Assembly (NCBI RefSeq): GCF_009857475.1 | Contig: NZ_WWCJ01000025.1 | Location: forward strand, 1-64,000 | Direction of reading: 5' to 3' | DNA length: 64,000 bases | Source of the DNA: Pseudoduganella guangdongensis | GTDB lineage: Bacteria > Pseudomonadota > Gammaproteobacteria > Burkholderiales > Burkholderiaceae_D | Shown here: in pieces, positions 53,720 to 62,142 of the stretch | Layout of the letters: each line of letters begins with the position of its first letter | Numbering within the stretch: position 1 is the first letter of the stretch | Position numbers and translations under genes: made by a program | The notes under the pieces: generated by a model | The model's input: the letters and a program-made list of their open reading frames with translations, nothing else | What the model was told of the DNA's origin: nothing | Databases searched by the model: none

Positions 53720-55014
53720 CAATGCAGCTTGACCAGCGGCGTGGCCCGTTTCACGAGGAAGCGCGCCAGCGCCAGCACACCGGTGCGTATCGTGCCCAGC
53801 ACCGCCTGGTGGTGCAGCAAGTGCAGGCTGACATACATCATGCGCGCCAAGAAGCCCTCGACGAACCAGCTGAAGCCGCGCAGCGAGCCCATCAGGCTGC
53901 CGACCGAGGTCGACTGGCCGAACGACACCAGCGAGCCATAGTCGCGGTAGGCGTAGGGCTTGTCCTGCGGCGCCTTGCCGCGCGCCTCGCGCAGGAAGGT
54001 CTCCAGCAGGTAATCGGCCTGCTGGTGCGCCGCCTGGGCGCGCGGCGGCACCGGCTTGCCATCCGCGCCCAGGCACAGCGCGCAATCGCCCAGCGCATAC
54101 ACGCCCGGCACGCCCTTCACCTGCAGCGCGCCCGTCACCTCCAGCTGGCCGCCCTTGGCCACCGGCAGGCCCAGCGTGGCGAGGAAGGCCGGCGCCTTGA
54201 TGCCCGCCGCCCACACCACGATGTCCGAAGGATAGCTGTGCGCGCCCACGCTGACATGGTCGGCCGCGATCGCCGTCACGCGGCAATCGGTCACCACATT
54301 GATGCCGCGCTGGTCCAGCAGCTTGAGCGCGGCGGACGACACCCGTTCCGGCAAGGGCGCCAGGATGCGCGGCGCCCCTTCCAGCAGGGTGATGCGCACG
54401 TCGCGCACCGGGTCCAGGTGGCCGAAGCCGTAGGCGGTGTACACGCCGCTGGCCTCGCGCAGCTCGGCCGCCAGCTCGACGCCGGTGGCGCCGCCGCCGA
54501 TGATGACCACATCCACGCCGGCCGCGCCCTCCTGCCCCTTCTGCAAAGCGGCCTTGGTCAGCAGCTTGAGCAGGGTCAGGCGGAAACGTTCCGCGTCTTC
54601 CGTCGCATTGAGGGAAATGGTATGTTCGGCCGCGCCCGGCACGCCGAAATAGTTGGAAGTGCTGCCGACCGCCATCACCAGCGCGTCGTAGCCGATGCTG
54701 CGTTCCGGCAGGACGGCTTCGCCGGCCTCGCTGGCAATCGCCGCCACGGTCAGTTGCCGGGCGGCCGCATCGAGCGCCGTCATGGCGCCGTACACATAGG
54801 TAAAACCGTTGTCATGCGCCAGCATCTGGTAGGACAGGCCCTCCTGGTGAATGTCCAGGGTGCCCGCCGCCACCTCGTGCAGCGAAGGCTTCCAGATATG
54901 GTAAAGCCGGCTATCCACCAGCATCACCTGTTGCGGGCCCAGTTTCCGGCCCAGTTTGCACGCCAGCTCAAGGCCGCCGGCGCCACCGCCCACGATCACA
55001 TATTTGCTTCGCAA
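53719..55014 (-). CDS. Type-II NADH dehydrogenase (NDH-2) family flavoprotein
   Basis: The 431-residue protein has the FAD motif IVGGGAGGLELA (7-18), the NADH motif IIGGGATGVELAAEL (about 171-185) and the flavin GD block ALGDCALC. The C-terminal 60 residues (FVEGFLARMMYVSLHLLHHQ) could sit on the membrane. Such enzymes pass electrons from NADH to quinone without pumping protons. It is the first gene of an operon with the lipoprotein. Confidence 0.88.
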   Translation of the reverse strand: MRSKYVIVGGGAGGLELACKLGRKLGPQQVMLVDSRLYHIWKPSLHEVAAGTLDIHQEGLSYQMLAHDNGFTYVYGAMTALDAAARQLTVAAIASEAGEAVLPERSIGYDALVMAVGSTSNYFGVPGAAEHTISLNATEDAERFRLTLLKLLTKAALQKGQEGAAGVDVVIIGGGATGVELAAELREASGVYTAYGFGHLDPVRDVRITLLEGAPRILAPLPERVSSAALKLLDQRGINVVTDCRVTAIAADHVSVGAHSYPSDIVVWAAGIKAPAFLATLGLPVAKGGQLEVTGALQVKGVPGVYALGDCALCLGADGKPVPPRAQAAHQQADYLLETFLREARGKAPQDKPYAYRDYGSLVSFGQSTSVGSLMGSLRGFSWFVEGFLARMMYVSLHLLHHQAVLGTIRTGVLALARFLVKRATPLVKLH

Positions 55015-55054
55015 ACAGCTCTCCTAAAGTCGGCGGCGATCCCGGCCGCCCCGG

Positions 55055-55495
55055 TCAGTCTTTGTGCTTGCCATGGCCATGGCCATGGCCCTTGTCCTTA
55101 TCCTTATGCTTGCCATGGCCGCGCTCATCGTCGCGGCGGTCATAATCGCGGCCGCCGCGATGTTCTTCGCGATAGCGCGGCGCATATTCGTTGGTGTACC
55201 ACTCGTCGCGCACGAAGTAGACATTGCGCGAGCACGCGTTGTACTTGTGGCAATGCTTACCCCATTTCTTGGCATGGCCTGGCGGCACCCGCAGGTACAT
55301 CGGTTCGGCGATGATGCGCGCCGGACGCTGGATGATCACCGGCTGCGGATACAGCACCGGCGGCGGCGCCATATTGCCCAGGTCGATGCGGCCGTAGAAG
55401 CCTGGCTGGCCGATGGTGACGGAAACCCCCACATCGGTGGCAAAGGCGGAAGTGCTGAGCGCCAGCATGGCGGCGGCTAAGAGCTGGGTCTTCAT
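55055..55495 (-). CDS. Secreted His/Lys/Gly-rich protein
   Basis: A 146-residue protein with a signal peptide (MKTQLLAAAMLALSTSAFA). The middle has PPPVLYPQPVIIQRP and a Cys pair (KHCHKYNACSRN). The end is charged and His-rich (GHGKHKDKDKGHGHGHGKH), a possible metal-binding tail. No ribosome site precedes the ATG at 55495, but TATAAT stands close before it, which fits a leaderless message. No named family. Confidence 0.78.
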   Translation of the reverse strand: MKTQLLAAAMLALSTSAFATDVGVSVTIGQPGFYGRIDLGNMAPPPVLYPQPVIIQRPARIIAEPMYLRVPPGHAKKWGKHCHKYNACSRNVYFVRDEWYTNEYAPRYREEHRGGRDYDRRDDERGHGKHKDKDKGHGHGHGKHKD

Positions 55496-55608
55496 AATTG
55501 TGATTATATAAGTAGTTGAAAAAGCGCGTTGCGCACTGGCCATTGTATCAAGGCAAGTTCCAGCCGCTACGTGCGCCAGCGAACATAGCTATTTGAAAGC
55601 AACACTTT

Positions 55609-57183
55609 TCAGGCGTGCGCGCCGAGCGCCGTGCGCAGCTCGCCAATGGCGCGGTTGGCCTGGGCGATCACTTTGTCGGCAATGCGCTTGCGCACCGCCT
55701 GCACCCGGCCGGCCGCCTCCGCCTCCAGCATCAGCGGCGTCAGCAGCTGCGTGGCCGACTCGTGGAAGCTGGCCGCCATCCGGTCCAGCTGGCGGCTGAA
55801 GGCCGCCTGCACTTCCTGCAGGCGCTTGCGCAATTCCTCTTCGAAGGCGCGGCGGCGGTCCTGGATTTCCGAGCGTTTGCGGCGGCCGGCATCGGCAAAC
55901 CACTTGAAGGCGCCCGCCAGCAGCACGGCGCCGCCGACAAAGGGCGCTGCCGGCGCCACCACCGGCAGCACCACGGCCACCCCGAACAGGTAGGCCGCCG
56001 TACCGGTACTGGCGGCGGCCACGGCGCTGCCCATCAGGGTGATATTGGCGGCAGTATCCACGCCCTGCGCCAGGCGGGTGCCGACCCGCATGCGCGGCAT
56101 CAGGCGTGCCAGGGTGGCGTGGTGCTGGCGTTCGAACACGGTGGACTGGGTCAGGCGGATATCGGACTGGAACAGCGACAAGTCGTGCTGCAGCAAATCC
56201 AGCACCTCCTCCTTGCGCTGCACCACGCGGTCCAGGCGCGACTCCATCTCCTTGCCGAACTGGGCGCCGCTGGCCTGCTCGCGCGCGTCCGGATTGGCGG
56301 CCAGGGCCAGTTCGATGGCGTTGCCGGCATCGTGCACGGCGTCCTCGATATCCTGGTGCAGCACACGCCGTTCGTAGGCGATGCGGGCATCGACCAGGGC
56401 CAGGCGCTGCTGCACCTGGTGGCGCAGCTGCTGCGCCGTGGCCAGCAGGCTGGCGGCATTGGCCTCGCAGGCCGAGGTGGCGCTTTCATGCTCGCGGTAG
56501 CTCTCGATGCCCTGGCAAATGGTCGCCACGCTGCGCTCCACGGCATCCCGCAGTTCCTGCTGGCTCATCAGGCCGCCGTGGTAGCCGCGCGCGAGATTGA
56601 GCAGCTCGGCATGGCCCGTGCTGCGGCCAAAGTCCGCCACCGAGTCAGCCAGTCCCCGGCCCTTGACCAGCAGGCGCGCCTGGTTGCCCAGGTTGCTCAG
56701 CAAGCGGCGCTCGGCCTCGGGCGGCAAGCCGAACAATTGTTCCGCGCTGAGTTTGATCTGCAGCGCCTTGGCCACCTTCTGCGCCAGCGGGCGCGCCGCC
56801 GTGCCTTGCAAGACCAGAAGCGGCTTCATCAGGTTGAAGGCGCTGTGCCGCGCATGCTCGGCGACGGTCGGGCTGGAGCGGCCCAGCGCGTGCAGCGCCC
56901 AGTCGACGGTGATGTCGCACTCGATGGCGTTCAGCATGAGGGCGGTGAAGACGGCGGACGCGCGGCCATCGCCCGCCAGGTCGGTCACGGCGGCGAATTG
57001 AGCCAGCGACATATTGCCGTCGGTGCGGGCGATGGCGCCCACGGTGCGCGCCAGGGCGGAAGTGAAACTCTGGTCGGTGGAGAGGTGTTCATCGAGGCAG
57101 CGCAGCAAAACCGCGTGCTCGGGGACAGCCGGCGCCGGGGCGGCTGGTGGGGTGACGCTGGCGGCTCCATAAGTGCTTTGCAC
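55609..57183 (-). CDS. Large helical membrane-hairpin protein of unknown function
   Basis: A 524-residue protein. The first 150 residues are helical and look a little like TerB-type domains (LARTVGAIARTDGNMSLAQF). A long coiled-coil region follows (about 200-360), then two close hydrophobic helices (about 370-425, ITLMGSAVAAAST and LFGVAVVLPVVAPAAPFVGG) and a basic coiled tail (RKRSEIQDRRRAFEEELRKR). The stalk-hairpin-stalk plan recalls bacterial dynamin-like proteins, but there is no GTPase motif. It follows, by 51 bases, a 57-residue membrane protein gene. Confidence 0.8.
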   Translation of the reverse strand: MQSTYGAASVTPPAAPAPAVPEHAVLLRCLDEHLSTDQSFTSALARTVGAIARTDGNMSLAQFAAVTDLAGDGRASAVFTALMLNAIECDITVDWALHALGRSSPTVAEHARHSAFNLMKPLLVLQGTAARPLAQKVAKALQIKLSAEQLFGLPPEAERRLLSNLGNQARLLVKGRGLADSVADFGRSTGHAELLNLARGYHGGLMSQQELRDAVERSVATICQGIESYREHESATSACEANAASLLATAQQLRHQVQQRLALVDARIAYERRVLHQDIEDAVHDAGNAIELALAANPDAREQASGAQFGKEMESRLDRVVQRKEEVLDLLQHDLSLFQSDIRLTQSTVFERQHHATLARLMPRMRVGTRLAQGVDTAANITLMGSAVAAASTGTAAYLFGVAVVLPVVAPAAPFVGGAVLLAGAFKWFADAGRRKRSEIQDRRRAFEEELRKRLQEVQAAFSRQLDRMAASFHESATQLLTPLMLEAEAAGRVQAVRKRIADKVIAQANRAIGELRTALGAHA

Positions 57184-57234
57184 AAATACTCCGTTCGCTC
57201 AGTCCAGGCTAATGGCATTCTAGACCATGCGTCG

Positions 57235-57408
57235 TCAGCACCCAAACAGTTTCAGCAGCCCCGCCGTCGCCCCAACAATGACCGTGGTCTGGAACAGCAT
57301 CCAGCGAAAAGTCTCCGCCCTCTGCTTCGCCATTGCCAGTTCAAACTTGTGCTCGGAATCATGCAAGTCGGACATATGTGCTACCGGATCGGGTTTGTTC
57401 GAGGACAT
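57235..57408 (-). CDS. Small single-pass membrane protein
   Basis: 57 residues from the ATG at 57408, behind a strong AAGGAG. An N-terminal charged half (MSSNKPDPVAHMSDLHDSEH) and an amphipathic segment are followed by one helix near the end (TTVIVGATAGLLKLFGC). It lies upstream of the 524-residue protein on the same strand. No family recognised. Confidence 0.78.
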   Translation of the reverse strand: MSSNKPDPVAHMSDLHDSEHKFELAMAKQRAETFRWMLFQTTVIVGATAGLLKLFGC

Positions 57409-57446
57409 GGTACGCTCCTTGGGTAGAAAGCGTCATTGTCCCGCGC

Positions 57447-57941
57447 CTACTGTGCGGGCTCCGTGGCCAAAATCAAAGTTTCCTTGATTTCCTCCATGAC
57501 GACATAGGACTTGGACTGCGCCGCGCCGGGCAGGTTCAACAGCATATCGCCCAGCAGCTTGCGGTACTCCGCCATCTCATGGATGCGCGCCTTGATCAGG
57601 TAATCGAAATCGCCCGACACCAGGTGGCATTCCTGCACCTCCGGAATGCGCAGCACCTCGCGCCGGAACTGTTCGAAATGGCTGGCCGATTTCTGGTTCA
57701 GCGTGATCTCCACGAACACCAGCAAGCTCGCCCCCAGCGCACGCGGATTCAGGCGTGCGTGGTAGCCGGAAATCACGCCGTCGCGCTCCATGCGCTTGAC
57801 CCGCTCGATGGTGGGCGTGATCGACAAGCCCACCTGCTCGCTCAAGTCCTTCATGGCAATGCGCGCATCCTCCTGCAGGATGCGCAGTATCTTCCGATCA
57901 ATCTTGTCCAGCTGCCGGACCGATTCCTTTTGGATTCGCAT
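57447..57941 (-). CDS. Lrp/AsnC family regulator (DadR-like)
   Basis: A 164-residue protein: HTH (LDKIDRKILRILQEDARIAM; LSITPTIERVKRMERDGVIS) and a RAM-type effector domain (LVFVEITLNQ; VQECHLVSGDFDYLIKARIH). It is divergent from dadA, as the alanine-responsive regulators of amino-acid catabolism usually are. The 99-base gap between the two is AT-rich and holds both promoters. Confidence 0.93.
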   Translation of the reverse strand: MRIQKESVRQLDKIDRKILRILQEDARIAMKDLSEQVGLSITPTIERVKRMERDGVISGYHARLNPRALGASLLVFVEITLNQKSASHFEQFRREVLRIPEVQECHLVSGDFDYLIKARIHEMAEYRKLLGDMLLNLPGAAQSKSYVVMEEIKETLILATEPAQ

Positions 57942-58040
57942 GATTTTTTACTGTTTCGACGGGCTTATATAGTAACAAATACTAGGTAAAACTACTTATC
58001 ATAGCAAAATAATCCGCAACAAATATTCCGGAGGCAATCC

Positions 58041-59330
58041 ATGCGCGTAGTTATCCTTGGCAGCGGCGTGATCGGCGTCACCAGTGCTTATTACCTGGCC
58101 CAAGCCGGCCACGACGTCACCGTCCTCGACCGCCAACCCGGCCCTGCCCTGGAAACCAGTTTCGCCAACGCCGGCCAGATTTCGCCCGGCTACGCCTCGC
58201 CATGGGCCGCCCCCGGGATCCCGCTGAAAGCCATGAAATGGATGCTGCAGCGCCACGCGCCGCTCTCCATCACCCCTGACGGCACCACCTTCCAGCTCAA
58301 ATGGATGTGGCAAATGCTGCGCAACTGCAATGCCGAATCCTACGCGATCAACAAGGAACGCATGGTGCGCCTGGCCGAGTACAGCCGCGACTGTTTTAAA
58401 GTGCTGCGCGCCGCCACCGGCATCGAATACGAAGGCCGCCAGAAAGGTACCACCCAGCTGTTCCGCACCCAGGCCCAGCTCGACGGCGCCGCCAAGGATA
58501 TCGAAGTGCTCAAAGAAACCGGCGTGCCGTACGAGCTGCTGACCGGCGCCGACCTGATCAAGGCCGAACCGGGCCTGGCCGCCTCCCAACACAAACTGGT
58601 GGGCGGCCTGCGCCTGCCGAACGACGAAACCGGCGACTGCCAGCTGTTTACCACCCGCCTGGAAGCCATGGCCCGGGAGCTGGGCGTGAAATTCCGCTAC
58701 GGCGTCGCGATCGACCAACTGGTGATGGAAGGCGACAAGGTCAAAGGCGTGCAATGCGGCGCCGAGCTGGTGCAAGCCGACTCCTTCGTGGTTGCCCTGG
58801 GCGCCTACTCGACCCCGTTCCTGAAAGAACTGTTCGAGATCCCGGTCTACCCGCTGAAAGGCTACTCGATCACGGTGCCGATCGTCGACGGCGACAAAGC
58901 CCCGACCTCCACCATCCTGGACGAGACTTACAAGATTGCGGTGACCCGCTTCGACGACCGCATCCGCGTCGGCGGCATGGCCGAGATCGCCGGCTACAAC
59001 ACCGCGCTCAACCCGCGCCGCCGCGAGACGCTGGAAATGGTGGTCAACGACCTGTTCCCCGGCGCCGGCAACAGTGCCGAAGCCACCTTCTGGACCGGCC
59101 TGCGCCCGATGACCCCGGATGGCACGCCCGTGGTCGGCCGCACCGCCATCCGCAACCTGTTCACCAACACCGGCCACGGCACGCTGGGCTGGACGATGAG
59201 CTGCGGCTCCGCCCAGCTGCTGGCCGACATCATGTCCGCCAAACGCCCCGCCATCTTCGCCGACGACCTCTGCGCCGCCCGCTACAGCCGCGAGAGCGCC
59301 CCCCGCCAGCCGCAACTGGCCGGCGCTTGA
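58041..59330 (+). CDS. dadA: D-amino acid dehydrogenase small subunit
   Basis: The 429-residue flavoenzyme starts [20 protein letters not shown] with the FAD-binding GSGVIG, has [20 protein letters not shown] (substrate-side block) and ends in the second FAD region ([20 protein letters not shown]). It oxidises D-alanine and other D-amino acids to keto acids and passes electrons to the respiratory chain. GGAGG lies before the start. Divergent from its likely Lrp-type regulator. Confidence 0.95.
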   Translation: MRVVILGSGVIGVTSAYYLAQAGHDVTVLDRQPGPALETSFANAGQISPGYASPWAAPGIPLKAMKWMLQRHAPLSITPDGTTFQLKWMWQMLRNCNAESYAINKERMVRLAEYSRDCFKVLRAATGIEYEGRQKGTTQLFRTQAQLDGAAKDIEVLKETGVPYELLTGADLIKAEPGLAASQHKLVGGLRLPNDETGDCQLFTTRLEAMARELGVKFRYGVAIDQLVMEGDKVKGVQCGAELVQADSFVVALGAYSTPFLKELFEIPVYPLKGYSITVPIVDGDKAPTSTILDETYKIAVTRFDDRIRVGGMAEIAGYNTALNPRRRETLEMVVNDLFPGAGNSAEATFWTGLRPMTPDGTPVVGRTAIRNLFTNTGHGTLGWTMSCGSAQLLADIMSAKRPAIFADDLCAARYSRESAPRQPQLAGA

Positions 59331-59332
59331 TC

Positions 59333-59413
59333 AATTCGGGGTCAGGTCTGACAATCGGACAATCTATGCGCTTCGCGCATAGATTGTCCGATTGTCAGAC
59401 CTGACCCCGAATT
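59333..59413. repeat. Long perfect palindrome (39-bp arms), REP/BIME-like
   Basis: Two 39-base arms pair without a mismatch around the 3-base loop TTC (59372-59374). The arms hold GGGGTCAGGTCTGACA, in the style of RAYT-mobilised REP elements. It lies two bases after dadA and just before the HDOD promoter. TTTTG follows on the plus side, so it can also act as terminator for dadA. Confidence 0.85.
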
Positions 59414-59421
59414 TTGTCCAT

Positions 59422-59451
59422 TTGGCAGTAAGGGCCTTGGGGCCGTATAAT
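59422..59451 (+). promoter_or_regulatory. Sigma-70 promoter of the HDOD gene, probably leaderless
   Basis: TTGGCA (59422-59427), 18 bases, TATAAT (59446-59451). The ATG is eight bases after the -10 and there is no ribosome site, so the RNA likely starts at or next to the start codon. Confidence 0.6.
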
Positions 59452-59458
59452 TTTCCAC

Positions 59459-60298
59459 ATGAATAAACTGGAAGCCTTCGGACACGTCGCTGCGCTGGCG
59501 ATCCGGGGAGACCTCGTGTTTCCTACCAGCGTCAACGCCGCCTTGCGGGTCCAACTCGCGCTGGATGATCCGGACTGCCCGATGGAGGATGCGATCAAGC
59601 TGGTGCTGGCGGAGCCGCAACTGGCTGCGCGCACCGTCGCCCTCTCGAACTCAGCCATGTTCAACCGCACCGGCGGGCCGGATGTCACCAATGTGCGCAA
59701 CGCGATCATGCGCGTGGGCTACCACAACCTGTACGCGCTGGCGGCGGCCATGGTGGTGCGTGCCTTCGGCAGCAAGATCGTCGATCCCGACTTGCGTGCC
59801 AAGGCGGAACAACTGTGGCAGCACACCGTCCACGTGGCTTGCCTGGCGCGCATCATCGCGCGCGAAGTCACCGGGGTGAATCCGGACACGGCGCTGTTCG
59901 CCGCCATCGTGCATGAGGTGGGCGGCTTCTACCTGCTGTCGCGCGCGGATGAATTCCCGGGCTTGCTGGAACCCGATCCGGAAAACTGGCAAACCGCTAG
60001 CGAGGAAATCATCACGCGCGAAGTGGTGAAGAAGCTCGGCATCCCGCAGGAGGTGGCCGAGGCCATCGAGAGCCTGCGCGGCGGCATGCTGCAAATCCCG
60101 CCCGAGACCCTGCTTGACACCCTGCTGCTGGCGAATCACTTCTCGCCCGTGCGCTCGCCGCTGGCGGCCGCCGAGGAAGATGAGGGCCCGCACGAGGATT
60201 CCGTGATGGACCTGTTCATCGATAACGACAAGCGCCTGCGCATGCTGCAAGAGGCGGAGGCCGATGTCTCCGCCATGAATGCCGCGCTGCTGGTTTAA
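59459..60298 (+). CDS. HDOD-domain signalling protein
   Basis: A 279-residue protein of which most is an HDOD domain (LRVQLALDDPDCPMEDAIKL; LAARTVALSNSAMFNR; IMRVGYHNLYALAAAMVVRA; ALFAAIVHEVGGFYLLSRA). HDOD proteins lack the HD metal site and act in signalling and stress control, often with c-di-GMP enzymes. No other domain is attached. Its promoter is described at 59422-59451. Confidence 0.88.
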   Translation: MNKLEAFGHVAALAIRGDLVFPTSVNAALRVQLALDDPDCPMEDAIKLVLAEPQLAARTVALSNSAMFNRTGGPDVTNVRNAIMRVGYHNLYALAAAMVVRAFGSKIVDPDLRAKAEQLWQHTVHVACLARIIAREVTGVNPDTALFAAIVHEVGGFYLLSRADEFPGLLEPDPENWQTASEEIITREVVKKLGIPQEVAEAIESLRGGMLQIPPETLLDTLLLANHFSPVRSPLAAAEEDEGPHEDSVMDLFIDNDKRLRMLQEAEADVSAMNAALLV

Positions 60299-60304
60299 TC
60301 CCGC

Positions 60305-61486
60305 TTAATCCAGGGCCTTGGCCGGGCCGAAGAATTCGTAGTAGGTCTGGCCTTCCGGCACGCCCAGTTCGCGCAGGCTGCGTTTCACCGCCTGCATGAA
60401 CGGCACCGGGCCGAGGAAGTAGGCGTCCACGTCGCGCGACTGCGGCAACCATTCCCCTAATTGCTCTTTGCCCAGCAGGCCCACGGCGTCCGCTGCGGGT
60501 TGGTCTGCGCGCTCTTCGGCGTAGATGTAGTGGCGCTTGAGCTGCGGGTGGCGTTGCGCCAGGCGGTCGATATGGTCGCGGAAGGCGTGCACGCCGGCGT
60601 GGCGGGCGGCGTGGATGAAGCGGATCTCGCGCCCCGTCTCCAGCGCCTTGTCCAGCATGGCCAGGGTCGGGGTGATGCCGACACCGCCGGAAATCAGCAC
60701 GATCGGGCGGCTGCCTTCGGCCAGGGTGAACGCGCCCGATGGCGGGAACAGTTCCAGCGTGTCGCCCACCTGCACTTGCCCGTGCAGGAAGCCGGATACC
60801 TTGCCGCCGTCTTCGCGCTTGACGCTGACCTGGTAGGTCTGGCCGTTCGGCGCGGCCGACAGCGAATACTGGCGGCGCTGCTCTTCGCCATCCACCACCA
60901 GGCGCACGCCGATGTACTGGCCGGGCGCGAAGTCCATGACCGACTGGCCGTCGGCGGGACGGAATACGAAGGTGGTGATCTCGTCGCTCTCCACGCGTTT
61001 TTCGGCGACCAGGAAGGGGCGCGCGCCGCTCCAGCCGCCCGGCGTTGCCGCGGCGGCCTGGTAGGCCTGGCCTTCGGCGCCGATCAGGATATCGGCCAGC
61101 TGGCCGTAGGCCGCGCCCCACGCTTGCAGCACCGCGTCGGTGGCGGTGGCGGCGCCCAGCACTTCGCGGATCGCTTTCAGCAGGCTGGCGCCCACCATCT
61201 GGTAGTGCTCCGGCTGGATCTGCAAGGCCACGTGCTTGTTGACGATGGCGGCGGCCAGCGGGCCCAGGGCTTCCAGGCGTTCGATATTCTTGGCGTACAT
61301 CAGGATGCCGTTGGCCAGGGCGCGCTGCTGCTCGCCGCTATGCTGGTGGGCCTGGTTGAAGAAGGGTTTGACCTGCGGAAAATCGGTGAACAGGACCTGG
61401 TAGAAGTGGCGGGTCAGTGCTTCGCCGCCCTGCTCCAGGATAGGCACGGTGGCGGTGACGATGGCGCGGTGTTCTGCAGACAGCAT
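60305..61486 (-). CDS. hmp: Flavohemoprotein, nitric oxide dioxygenase
   Basis: The 393-residue protein has a globin domain (1-138; the heme His in NKHVALQIQPEHY), a FAD domain (RQYSLSAAPNG) and a NAD domain (ISGGVGITPTLAMLD). It turns NO and O2 into nitrate using NADH. An NsrR box lies 23 bases before the start, and nsrR is the next gene upstream. Confidence 0.97.
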   Translation of the reverse strand: MLSAEHRAIVTATVPILEQGGEALTRHFYQVLFTDFPQVKPFFNQAHQHSGEQQRALANGILMYAKNIERLEALGPLAAAIVNKHVALQIQPEHYQMVGASLLKAIREVLGAATATDAVLQAWGAAYGQLADILIGAEGQAYQAAAATPGGWSGARPFLVAEKRVESDEITTFVFRPADGQSVMDFAPGQYIGVRLVVDGEEQRRQYSLSAAPNGQTYQVSVKREDGGKVSGFLHGQVQVGDTLELFPPSGAFTLAEGSRPIVLISGGVGITPTLAMLDKALETGREIRFIHAARHAGVHAFRDHIDRLAQRHPQLKRHYIYAEERADQPAADAVGLLGKEQLGEWLPQSRDVDAYFLGPVPFMQAVKRSLRELGVPEGQTYYEFFGPAKALD

Positions 61487-61508
61487 GGGTACGGCTCCTC
61501 ATGGGTTA

Positions 61509-61531
61509 AACATGCATCCATCATACATGTT
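61509..61531. promoter_or_regulatory. NsrR box upstream of hmp
   Basis: A 23-base palindrome with halves AACATGCAT and ATACATGTT. By my count it agrees with the E. coli consensus at 17 of 23 positions, and it lies between nsrR and hmp. Binding should repress hmp when NO is absent. Confidence 0.8.
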
Positions 61532-61590
61532 TAAAAGCGGCGCCGTCAATAAAGATATATCTGAAATACCTAATTAAATCGCCAGCGGCG

Positions 61591-62049
61591 TCAAGCTTGC
61601 TTTTTCGGCATCTGCAGGATGACCGGCTGGGCGCCGCCCTTGCCCTTCGGGCCGGGCAGGATATCGGCCAGCGTCATCCCGTCCAGCACGTGCAGGAAGG
61701 CGTCGGTGGCCTCGCCCAGCTTGCGTTTCAAGGCGCAGTCGCGCAGGAAGGCGCAACTGCCGCTATCGGCGCCAAAACATTCGGCGATATGGAAATCGGA
61801 TTCGCTGTCGCGCACCACGTCGCCGATGTTGATGTCTTCCGGCTCGCGGTTCAGGCGCAGGCCGCCGTGCCGCCCGCGCACGGTTTCCACCAGGCCGCTG
61901 GCGCCCAGCTGGTGGATCACCTTGGTCAGGTGGTTTTTCGAGATGTCGTGCAGGTCGGCGATTTCCTGGATGGTGACCAGTTTGTCGCGGTTCATGCCCA
62001 GGTACATCAGCGAGCGCAGTGTGTAATCGGTAAAAGATGTCAGTCTCAT
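61591..62049 (-). CDS. nsrR: Rrf2-family nitric-oxide-sensing repressor NsrR
   Basis: A 152-residue protein: wHTH with the family start MRLTSFTDYTLRSLMYLG, GRHGGLRLNREPEDINIGDV, and the three iron-sulfur Cys in AECFGADSGSCAFLRDC. The cluster is destroyed by NO, relieving repression. It sits between hmp and nnrS, and boxes for it lie beside both. Confidence 0.96.
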   Translation of the reverse strand: MRLTSFTDYTLRSLMYLGMNRDKLVTIQEIADLHDISKNHLTKVIHQLGASGLVETVRGRHGGLRLNREPEDINIGDVVRDSESDFHIAECFGADSGSCAFLRDCALKRKLGEATDAFLHVLDGMTLADILPGPKGKGGAQPVILQMPKKQA

Positions 62050-62101
62050 GATCCAGGTCGCCTAAACAAGCATTTCGAATATTGCTTTACCCTAAGCGGT
62101 A

Positions 62102-62124
62102 ATGTAGCATTCATTATACATCTT
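62102..62124. promoter_or_regulatory. NsrR box between nsrR and nnrS
   Basis: 23 bases ending ATACATCTT, with GCAT at the middle of the left half. By my count 17 of 23 positions agree with the E. coli consensus. It lies 7-18 bases before the possible nnrS starts and also upstream of nsrR, so both could be regulated. Confidence 0.7.
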
Positions 62125-62142
62125 AAGAACATGAGGCCAGCC

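Noticed and set aside
61597-62142. Plus-strand extension upstream of nnrS
   Set aside because: It is antisense to nsrR and Gln/His/Ala-rich; the NnrS family starts at 62131 or 62143.
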